Shown here: piece by piece, positions 1 to 5,865 of the stretch
Position numbering within the stretch: the stretch's first letter is position 1
Layout of the letters: the number at the start of each line of letters is the position of its first letter
From: an uncultured Bacteroidales bacterium
Lineage (GTDB): Bacteria; Bacteroidota; Bacteroidia; Bacteroidales; P3
Direction of reading: 5' to 3'
NCBI GenBank assembly: GCA_947176875.1
Contig: CAMWSI010000047.1
Location: 1-6,610, forward strand
DNA: 6,610 nucleotides
Position numbers and translations under genes: made by a program
Notes under the pieces: model-generated
What the model was told of the DNA's origin: nothing
The model's database searches: none
The model's input: the letters and a program-made list of their open reading frames with translations, nothing else

Positions 1-52
1 AAATATAAGTCAATAAGCTAACGAACATGATAAGAATAGCATTACGTTTCAT
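1..52 (-). CDS. 5' end of a probable exported or membrane protein (partial)
   Basis: An ATG at 52-50 opens a reading frame that runs without a stop to the left edge. It encodes MKRNAILIMFVSLLTYI: two basic residues followed by an unbroken hydrophobic stretch, which is the form of a signal peptide or N-terminal membrane anchor. A second possible start is the ATG at 28-26, but it would lose the basic N-region, so the first is preferred. No Shine-Dalgarno is visible, as is usual in Bacteroidota; the bases before the ATG are AT-rich. A candidate promoter lies at 83-113, giving an expected leader of roughly 25 nt. The gene has its own AT-rich 132-bp upstream region, so it is probably separate from priA. 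Only 17 codons are visible: the function is unknown, and a chance frame is possible. Confidence 0.5.
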   Translation of the reverse strand, partial: MKRNAILIMFVSLLTYI

Positions 53-184
53 AGGAATACAAAAGTTAGTTTAATAAGTTTGACAATATAACTATATTTC
101 CAATACTTGCAAAATTAAGACTATCTACCTGGCATTTCTATCCAAAATGGCATTGCTAAATTGAATTTACACATCGCGTGTCGT
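53..184. other. AT-rich intergenic region between priA and the left-edge gene
   Basis: This 132-bp stretch separates the priA stop codon from the next start. It is much more AT-rich than the flanking genes. It holds the candidate promoter at 83-113 and some very short inverted repeats (for example minus-strand AAATTCAATTT and ACAC-GCGAT-GTGT just after the priA stop). None of them is a GC-rich hairpin followed by a T run, so no terminator for priA can be supported. Confidence 0.6.
83..113 (-). promoter_or_regulatory. Candidate Bacteroidota promoter for the left-edge gene
   Basis: On the minus strand a TTTG (113-110, within TTTTGC) could be the -33 element. After 19 bases comes TATATTGT (90-83), which fits the TAnnTTTG -7 consensus of Bacteroidota at four of the six fixed bases. 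The spacing is the expected 19 to 21 bp, and the region is strongly AT-rich. Transcription would start near position 77 and read leftward into the frame starting at 52. The imperfect -7 box keeps this tentative. Confidence 0.4.
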
Positions 185-2668
185 TTAGTACGGATCTACG
201 TCCACGATGATGCGGCAGCTCCGGTAGGCGGGCAGGGCGGAGAAGCGTTCCAGAATGAGCGCGAGCGTCTCTTTCATTGTTTCCAGTTGGCGGCCGCGTT
301 CCAGCTTGAGCAGGAAGTTCTTGATGTAGTACGTGCTGATGCGGCTCACCATCGGGTATTCCGGCCCCAATACACGGGAACCGAACGTCTGTCTGAGTGC
401 GTCGGAGAGTGTCCGGCAGGCGGCGTCGAGCACGGCTTCCTCCTTGTGGCGGACACTGACCTGTACCAAGCGGCAGTAAGGCGGGTAGAGAAAGCGTTTG
501 CGTTCGGTCAGTTGGCTTTCGAACAGCGCGGTATAGTCGTGGTGCATGACGTGGCGGATGAGTTCGTGCTGCGGGCTGTAGGTCTGCAACACCACTTCGC
601 CCTCTTGGCCGGCGCGTCGGCCGGCGCGGCCGCTGACCTGCGTCATGAGTTGGAAACTCCGTTCGTAGGCGCGGAAGTCGGGGAAGAAAATCAGGTTGTC
701 GGCGTTGAGGATGCCCACCACCCCCACATTGTCGAAGTCAAGCCCTTTCGTAATCATCTGCGTGCCCACGAGAATCTGGATTTTGCGGGATTCGAAGTCG
801 GCGATGAGCCGTTCGTAGGCGTTCTTGCCGCGCGTGCTGTCCATGTCCATACGGGCCGTGCGGGCTTCCGGAAACAGTAGCGACAGTTCCTCCTCTATCT
901 TCTCGGTGCCGGCACCCGCCATGTTCAGGCGCGTGGAGCCGCATTCGGGACAACGGTCCGGCACCGGTACCGTATAGCCGCAGTAGTGGCATACCAATGC
1001 CCCCTGTTTTTTGTGGTAGGTCAGGCTTACGTCGCAGAACCTGCAATGCGGAATCGCGCCGCAGTCGGTACAGACGAGGTGGTTGGAGAAGCCGCGCCGG
1101 TTTTGGAACAGCATGATTTGTTTGCCGTCGGCCAACGCCTGTGTCATTTTCTCGACGAGGAAAGGCGTGAAAAGGCTTTTGTTCGCTTTCAGGTTGGCCA
1201 CCCAGACCGACGGCAGCCTTACGTCGGCGTGGCGCGTGAAGAGCGTGGCCAGGCCGTATTTGCCTTTCAGCGCGTTGTAGTAACTCTCGATGGAAGGCGT
1301 GGCCGATCCGAGCAACACTTTCGCGCCGTGCAGGGCGGCGAGATAGACGGCCGCGTCGCGCGCGTGGTAGCGAGGGGCGGGATCCTGCTGTTTGTAAGAG
1401 GTCTCGTGTTCTTCGTCCACGACGATGAGGCCGAGCCGCTCGAACGGCAGGAACAGGGCCGAACGCGCCCCGAGGATGATGCGGTAGCGGCCGGCGGCCG
1501 TCGCCTGCCAGATTTCTATCTTTTCATGTTCGTTGTATTTGGAGTGATAGACGCCCACCTGTTCGCCGAAGCGGGCCTTGAGCCGTCCGATCATCTGCGC
1601 CGTCAGCGCGATTTCGGGCAGCAGGTACAGCACTTGGCGCCCCGTGGCCAGTATCTCCTCCATCAGCTGCATATAGACCTCGGTTTTGCCACTGGCTGTC
1701 ACGCCGTGCAGCAGGCAGACGGAAGTCTGCCCCAGAGCCGCCTTGATGTCGGCCAACGCTTTCTTCTGCGGCTCGCTCAGCGTATTGCGGAGCAGGAGCC
1801 CGCCGTCTTCCGTCTCGTCAAGGCGGCTCTGACGGCGGCTGGTCACTTGCAGTATGCCTTTCCTGATTAAGGCGGCCAACGCCGCCGTCGCTGCACCGCC
1901 TGTACCGCCCTCTTCGTTCCCCGCCGCGTCCGTACCCGTTTTGCGTGTCAGCATCGCGCGTTGCACGAGGCCATCGGCCGAGTTCCGAGCCAGGGCGACG
2001 TAAGCCAATAAGACCTCCAGTTGTTTGAACGCTTTTTTCTCCAGACGGTCGAATATCGCCTGTTGGGCTTCAGGGTTGTCGCGGTAGGCGTCCCCCCATC
2101 CGATGTGGGCCTTTTGCAACGGCTTGTAGCGTTCGCTGATTTCCGCCTTGACCCAGATGATGTTCTGACTGCGCAGGCTCTTGATGAGCGGCAGCACTTT
2201 TTTCAACCCCGTCAGGCGTTCGAGTTCCCGTATCGTCAGCTGTTCCTGCCGCGCTAATGTTTTGACAACCGTTTGCTGTACGTCCGTCAGGTGGTCGAGG
2301 CTACCGTCGAACTGCGGGCTGACCACGATTTTGGTCTCGCTGTCGAGTTGGAAGCCGGAGGGTAACGCGCAGGCCATGACTTCCCCCTCGCTACACAGGT
2401 AGTAGTGCGCCATCCATTGCCAGAAGCGGATTTGCAACGGACTCACGATGGGGGCGTCGTCGAGGAGCGACAGAATTTCTTTGGTCGCGTATCCGGGACG
2501 CCGGTCGTGCAGTTCCGCCACGATGCCCGCATACACCTTGCTCGGACCGAACGGCACGCAGACCCGCATGCCTGCGGCTATGGAACCGCTGATTCCGGAG
2601 GGTACGGCATACGTGAACCGCTCTTTGAGCGGCAACGGCAGGATGAGGTCGGCAAATAGAAAGGCCAT
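185..2668 (-). CDS. priA: Primosomal protein N' (replication restart helicase PriA)
   Basis: PriA is a cytoplasmic superfamily 2 3'-to-5' DNA helicase that recognises stalled or collapsed forks and D-loops and directs reloading of the replicative helicase. The 827-residue product is of usual length for Bacteroidota (E. coli PriA is 732). In order: an N-terminal 3'-DNA-binding domain (about 5-105, with LPLPLKERFTY); a winged-helix region; Walker A GVTASGKT at 322-329 (Lys328); Walker B DEEH at 418-421; motif III GSATPS at 454-459; QNRRGF at 522-527; eight zinc-binding cysteines at 533, 536, 542, 545, 560, 563, 573 and 576; GTQMITKG at 635-642; and QVSGRAGR at 677-684. The chain ends in VDVDPY, like family members. 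All catalytic and zinc residues are intact. The ATG start fits the family N-terminus and lies 20 bp after the DivIC-like gene, so cotranscription is likely, possibly helped by a promoter at 2701-2708. A low-complexity Gly/Ala/Thr segment occupies residues 244-263. Confidence 0.98.
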   Translation of the reverse strand: MAFLFADLILPLPLKERFTYAVPSGISGSIAAGMRVCVPFGPSKVYAGIVAELHDRRPGYATKEILSLLDDAPIVSPLQIRFWQWMAHYYLCSEGEVMACALPSGFQLDSETKIVVSPQFDGSLDHLTDVQQTVVKTLARQEQLTIRELERLTGLKKVLPLIKSLRSQNIIWVKAEISERYKPLQKAHIGWGDAYRDNPEAQQAIFDRLEKKAFKQLEVLLAYVALARNSADGLVQRAMLTRKTGTDAAGNEEGGTGGAATAALAALIRKGILQVTSRRQSRLDETEDGGLLLRNTLSEPQKKALADIKAALGQTSVCLLHGVTASGKTEVYMQLMEEILATGRQVLYLLPEIALTAQMIGRLKARFGEQVGVYHSKYNEHEKIEIWQATAAGRYRIILGARSALFLPFERLGLIVVDEEHETSYKQQDPAPRYHARDAAVYLAALHGAKVLLGSATPSIESYYNALKGKYGLATLFTRHADVRLPSVWVANLKANKSLFTPFLVEKMTQALADGKQIMLFQNRRGFSNHLVCTDCGAIPHCRFCDVSLTYHKKQGALVCHYCGYTVPVPDRCPECGSTRLNMAGAGTEKIEEELSLLFPEARTARMDMDSTRGKNAYERLIADFESRKIQILVGTQMITKGLDFDNVGVVGILNADNLIFFPDFRAYERSFQLMTQVSGRAGRRAGQEGEVVLQTYSPQHELIRHVMHHDYTALFESQLTERKRFLYPPYCRLVQVSVRHKEEAVLDAACRTLSDALRQTFGSRVLGPEYPMVSRISTYYIKNFLLKLERGRQLETMKETLALILERFSALPAYRSCRIIVDVDPY

Positions 2669-2688
2669 GGAACGATTTGATTCGACAA

Positions 2689-3006
2689 TTATTCGATAAT
2701 CAAAAATATATCTTCGTTGTCCCGTTTCATCAGATATTCTTCGCGCGCATAAGTCTCCACAAAATCCGGGTCGGTTCGGAATTTACGGATTTCCTGTTCG
2801 TAACGTTGGATTTCCTGTTCGTAAAACCGTTTCAGTTCCCGTTGCGCCTTGCGTTCTTTCATGATACGGTACTGCGTGTTGAGGTCGTTGGGCGCCAGTA
2901 GCAGGAACCAAAGCAGGAACAGAAACAGCACGATGGCATAGTTGCGGTATTTCCATTGCAGGAAAACCGTCGCGTAATCCTTTGTTTTGAACCAGAGTCG
3001 TTTCAT
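2689..3006 (-). CDS. DivIC/FtsB-like septum formation initiator family protein
   Basis: This 105-residue protein has the DivIC/FtsB architecture: a short basic cytoplasmic N-terminus (1-22), one membrane helix (about 23-38, YAIVLFLFLLWFLLLA), a highly charged coiled coil (about 43-76), and a C-terminal segment resembling the family signature (FVETYAREEYLMKRDNEDIFLI, 82-103). In studied bacteria such proteins pair with FtsL and FtsQ/DivIB to activate septal peptidoglycan synthesis at the divisome; the coiled coil lies outside the cytoplasmic membrane. The length matches the family. It starts 15 bp after the GH3 gene and ends 20 bp before priA, so it looks like the middle gene of an operon. No Shine-Dalgarno is seen. 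The coiled coil contains a perfect heptad duplication (YEQEIQR then YEQEIRK, residues 62-75). Family membership is secure; the choice between FtsB and DivIC naming is not. Confidence 0.9.
   Translation of the reverse strand: MKRLWFKTKDYATVFLQWKYRNYAIVLFLFLLWFLLLAPNDLNTQYRIMKERKAQRELKRFYEQEIQRYEQEIRKFRTDPDFVETYAREEYLMKRDNEDIFLIIE
2701..2708 (-). promoter_or_regulatory. Possible internal -7 box upstream of priA
   Basis: The minus strand reads TATTTTTG, a full match to TAnnTTTG, inside the last codons of the DivIC-like gene, 32 bp before the priA ATG, in a local AT-rich patch. No TTTG or TTG is seen at the -33 distance. The box may simply reflect codons for the Asp-Ile-Phe-Leu stretch, so confidence is low. 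Confidence 0.28.
2787..2824. repeat. Exact 17-bp direct repeat with a 21-bp period
   Basis: GGATTTCCTGTTCGTAA occurs at 2787-2803 and again at 2808-2824 on the plus strand. The 21-bp period equals seven codons. It encodes two successive heptads of the DivIC-like coiled coil (YEQEI repeated), and so keeps both the frame and the coiled-coil register. Confidence 0.95.
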
Positions 3007-3021
3007 GCGCGCCGTTCGGGG

Positions 3022-4671
3022 TTAAGGTTCGGTTGTCCGTCCATCGGAGGTCTTTCCGGTATTCGGGCTACGCTCCGCGCCCGTGCTTTCGGCCGTCATC
3101 GCCAATATGGCGTCAAGATAATCGCGGCGGTTCGCCAGACGCGGCACCTTGTGTTGTCCGCCCAATTTGTCGTTCCGTTTGAGCCAGGCGTAGAACGTGC
3201 CTTCCGGTACGGCGGTCACGAGCGGTTGTTTAAGCAGGATGTCTCTGTGGCGTTTGGCTTCGTAGTCGCTATTGACCGCCTGCAATTGACGGTCGAGACA
3301 ATGCGTGAACAAAGCCATGTCTCGCGGCTCGCGCTTGAATTCGATAAGCCATTGGTGGCACGCGCTCGCACGGTTGTCCAGAAAGACGGGGCCGGCCGTG
3401 TATTCCGATATTTCCGCGCCGGTTTCCTTACAGGCGTATTGCAAGGCGTGGTCGGCATTATCGACGATGACTTCTTCGCCGAAAGCGTTGATGAAGTGCT
3501 TGGTGCGACCGCTCACTTGGATGCGGGCGGGATGCAGCGATGTGAACACGACCGTGTCGCCTATCATATACCGCCACAGGCCGGCGTTCGTCGTAATGAG
3601 CAATGCGTATTGTCTGCCCGTCTCCACTTGTCCGATATGCAGGCACCGGGCGTCGGGTTTGAGCGAGAGGCCGTCCTCGGCCACATCTTCCACGGGGACG
3701 AATTCATAGAAAATGCCGTAATCGAGCATCAGCAACATATCCTGTTCCTCCGTCGCTTTGAGCGGACGGTCCTGTATGGCGAAAAATCCTTCGGAGGCGT
3801 TGTAGGTCTCCACGAAATGGAAATCCGGGAAGCCGAGCAGGTTGATGAATTGTTCGCGGTAGGGCGTGAAGCTGACGCCGCCGTGGAAGAATACCTCCAG
3901 ATCCGGCCATACCTCCGCGATGCAGGATTTTCCGCTCAGTTCCAAAATGCGTTGGAGCAACACCATCGTCCAGGAAGGAACCCCCGCTATCTGCGTGATA
4001 TGCGCCGGCATCACGGCTTCGGCCATCGCGGCCATTTTGCTTTCCCACTCGTCCATGAGTGCGATTTTGAGGCTCGGCGCCCGTTTTATCTGCGCCCAGA
4101 ACGGCAGATTCTTCATGATGATGGCCGATACGTCGCCCTCCGTGATTTTGGGATGCCCGGAGGGATGCAGGCTGCCGCCCATGGCCAAGTTCTTGCCGGA
4201 CAGTATTTTGCTGTTCGGATAGTTGTGCAGGTAGAGCGCGAACATGTCGATGCCGCCTTTATAGTGGCATCCGTGCAGGGCTTCCTTGCTGACGGGAATG
4301 AATTTGCTCTTGTCGGATGTCGTGCCGGACGATTTGGAGAAACGGCGGACCAGACCGGGCCACAATACGTCGGGTTCGCCCTGCCGCATACGGTCCATAT
4401 AGGGTTTAAGGTCGTTGTAGGGCAATACGGGGACGTGTTGCCGGTAGAGGGTATGCCAGTTTTCGAGGTCGGCCTGACGGATGCCGCCGGCCGATTGCCG
4501 GATAGAGGTCTCTATGGCTTCAAAACCGAAGTCGCGGCCGAATTGCGTGTGCGCCGCCTTGTGGAGCAGGACGGACAGGGTTCGCGCCTGCAAGGCTTCC
4601 GCATGCCGGTCGTAGCGCGCTATAGCGTTGAGGCGCGGTTTGAGAAACGGACTGACTAATCGGTTGATCAT
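3022..4671 (-). CDS. GH3 family acyl-acid amido synthetase-like protein
   Basis: This 549-residue protein belongs to the GH3 family, whose plant members adenylate carboxylic acids such as auxin or jasmonate and join them to amino acids. All three ATP/AMP-binding motifs of the acyl-adenylate superfamily are visible: SSGTTSDKSKFIP (114-126), YNASEGFF (290-297) and YMIGDTV (368-374). A C-terminal domain from about 385 (SGRTKHFINAFGEEV, 387-401) should supply the mobile cap. An active cytoplasmic enzyme is therefore expected, but the acid and the amine acceptor of Bacteroidota GH3 proteins cannot be read from the sequence. Families of this kind are usually about 500 residues; here a polar, Ser/Thr/Gly-rich tail (about 527-549) adds length and looks disordered. 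It begins 72 bp after the permease gene and ends 15 bp before the DivIC-like gene. The ATG start suits the family N-terminus (NRLVSPFLKPR). No auxin-related role is implied. Confidence 0.93.
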   Translation of the reverse strand: MINRLVSPFLKPRLNAIARYDRHAEALQARTLSVLLHKAAHTQFGRDFGFEAIETSIRQSAGGIRQADLENWHTLYRQHVPVLPYNDLKPYMDRMRQGEPDVLWPGLVRRFSKSSGTTSDKSKFIPVSKEALHGCHYKGGIDMFALYLHNYPNSKILSGKNLAMGGSLHPSGHPKITEGDVSAIIMKNLPFWAQIKRAPSLKIALMDEWESKMAAMAEAVMPAHITQIAGVPSWTMVLLQRILELSGKSCIAEVWPDLEVFFHGGVSFTPYREQFINLLGFPDFHFVETYNASEGFFAIQDRPLKATEEQDMLLMLDYGIFYEFVPVEDVAEDGLSLKPDARCLHIGQVETGRQYALLITTNAGLWRYMIGDTVVFTSLHPARIQVSGRTKHFINAFGEEVIVDNADHALQYACKETGAEISEYTAGPVFLDNRASACHQWLIEFKREPRDMALFTHCLDRQLQAVNSDYEAKRHRDILLKQPLVTAVPEGTFYAWLKRNDKLGGQHKVPRLANRRDYLDAILAMTAESTGAERSPNTGKTSDGRTTEP

Positions 4672-4687
4672 GGTGGTTGCGGCTTGT

Positions 4688-4729
4688 TCGGAAAACGGTC
4701 GTTTCCGACCCTCGTTTTTCTTGCGGGTC
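4688..4729 (-). other. Two overlapping weak hairpins between the permease and GH3 genes
   Basis: In the 72-bp gap the minus-strand transcript can form GACCC/GGGTC (4725-4729 with 4707-4711, 13-nt loop) or TCGGAAA/TTTCCGA (4702-4708 with 4688-4694, 7-nt loop). The two share two bases, so they compete. No T run follows either stem, so a classical terminator is not supported. They may be RNA processing or read-through structures, or chance. Confidence 0.3.
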
Positions 4730-4743
4730 TCTCTACGGACGGC

Positions 4744-5826
4744 TTATTTCGGCGCTTTCTTAAGCAGGTAGGCGGCAATCAGGCCGTAGATGATAAGCGG
4801 CATCCACGCGGCCAGCCAAACCGGAAAGTTGCCGATGGTGGCGAACACTTTCGCGAATTGCATGAAAAGGATGAACGTGAACGCCAACGTGATACCGATG
4901 GCCAGATTGAGTCCCATGCCCCCCTTGCGGCTTTTGCGAACCGAAAGCGCGGCGCCTATGAGCGTGAGTATGACGGCCGCGAACGGTTGCATGAAGCGTT
5001 GCCAGCGTTCGTATTCAAAGAATTTGGCTTGAGTGGAGCCCCGCATCTTCTCTTGAGCGATGTATCGATTCAGTTCTTTGAAATTCATTTCTTCCACCTT
5101 GAGGTAGTCTTTGGCGAAATCCAACGGCTTGAGCGGCAGTTCCAGCTCGATGTAGGGGCCGGTCTCCACGTTTTCGCCCACGGGCAACAGCGTGCGTTTC
5201 ACATAGTCGGTGGCTATCCATTTTTGGTTGGCCGAGTCGTAGCGGATGGTGGCGGCGTTGAATTTATCGATGAGCCGGCGGTCTTTGATGGTCTCCATGC
5301 AGAATTTACTGCCGCTTTGGTTGGCCTGATGGAACGTGGCGACGTAAAAATACGTGCTGTCGTTGTAGCGCAGGTGGATGTCGGTACCGGAATTGATATA
5401 CCGCTGGCGCATGTAAACGCGTTCGAACGCCAACCGGTCTTTCGTCATGTCGGGAATCAGGAAGTTGGCCAGATAGAGGTTGAGCACGCCGATAAGGACG
5501 GCCGATATGACGTAAGGAACGAGAAACCGTGAGAAATTGATGCCAGAACTGAGTATCGCGATGATTTCGGAATTCTGCGCCATGCGCGAGGTAAAGAAGA
5601 TGACCGAGATGAAGATGAACAGGAAACTGAACATATTCACAAGGAACGGTATGAAATTCAGGTAATAGTGAACGATTATGCCGCTGAGCGGCACGTTTCG
5701 TTCCACGAAAACCCCTATCTTCTCGGAGATGTCGAAAACAATGATGATGATGACGATCAACGCGATGGTCGCGAAGAAAGTGCCTAAGAATTTACGGATT
5801 ATATAGCCGTCCAACTTACGGTTCAT
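4744..5826 (-). CDS. LptF/LptG family permease (YjgP/YjgQ), lipopolysaccharide export
   Basis: LptF and LptG are the membrane subunits of the LptB2FG transporter, which extracts lipopolysaccharide from the inner membrane and passes it to the periplasmic Lpt bridge. The 360-residue product matches the family length and layout: three N-terminal membrane helices (about 14-32, 54-78, 99-121), a periplasmic domain (about 122-275, the beta-jellyroll in known structures), and three C-terminal helices (about 278-296, 303-325, 333-355). Family-typical segments include SEIIAILSSGINFSRF (86-101), the likely coupling-helix region, and SVRKSRKGGMGLNLAIG (295-311). The ATG start gives the usual MNRKLDGYIIRKFLGTF opening. 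The gene follows a glycosyltransferase by 39 bp and has its own candidate -7 box. Bacteroidota normally carry more than one such permease, and I cannot say whether this is LptF or LptG; LptG-like is slightly favoured by the N-terminus. Confidence 0.93.
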   Translation of the reverse strand: MNRKLDGYIIRKFLGTFFATIALIVIIIIVFDISEKIGVFVERNVPLSGIIVHYYLNFIPFLVNMFSFLFIFISVIFFTSRMAQNSEIIAILSSGINFSRFLVPYVISAVLIGVLNLYLANFLIPDMTKDRLAFERVYMRQRYINSGTDIHLRYNDSTYFYVATFHQANQSGSKFCMETIKDRRLIDKFNAATIRYDSANQKWIATDYVKRTLLPVGENVETGPYIELELPLKPLDFAKDYLKVEEMNFKELNRYIAQEKMRGSTQAKFFEYERWQRFMQPFAAVILTLIGAALSVRKSRKGGMGLNLAIGITLAFTFILFMQFAKVFATIGNFPVWLAAWMPLIIYGLIAAYLLKKAPK

Positions 5827-5844
5827 CTTTATGACTTTAACTTA

Positions 5845-5852
5845 CAAAGATA
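5845..5852 (-). promoter_or_regulatory. Candidate -7 promoter box for the permease operon
   Basis: The minus strand reads TATCTTTG, a perfect TAnnTTTG match, 18 bp before the permease ATG in the only AT-rich DNA between the glycosyltransferase and the permease. No TTTG is present at the -33 distance, where the sequence is the GC-rich end of the glycosyltransferase gene. The implied leader is only about 10 to 15 nt. If real, it would drive the permease and probably the GH3, DivIC-like and priA genes. Confidence 0.45.
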
Positions 5853-5865
5853 ATATTTTTTTGGT

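Noticed and set aside
53..65. AACTTTTG-like -7 box just before the left-edge ATG (minus strand)
   Set aside because: It lies so close to the ATG that almost no leader would remain, and its first base does not match the consensus. The box at 83-90 is better placed.
125..184. Terminator after priA
   Set aside because: Only 4- to 5-bp stems are present, with no GC-rich stem followed by a T run on the minus strand.
161..1870. Long plus-strand open frames (161-880 and 986-1870) antisense to priA
   Set aside because: They match no known fold or motif by eye and have low-complexity Ala/Val/Gln/His composition. The minus strand here encodes an intact PriA.
2956..4659. 567-codon open frame on the plus strand, antisense to the GH3 gene
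   Set aside because: It has no recognisable domain, is rich in Arg, His, Gln and Val as expected for the complement of this codon usage, and lies over a gene with clear family motifs. It is a composition shadow.
4684..5532. Plus-strand open frame antisense to the permease
   Set aside because: The sense strand encodes a full six-helix LptF/LptG protein. The antisense product is charged and motif-free.
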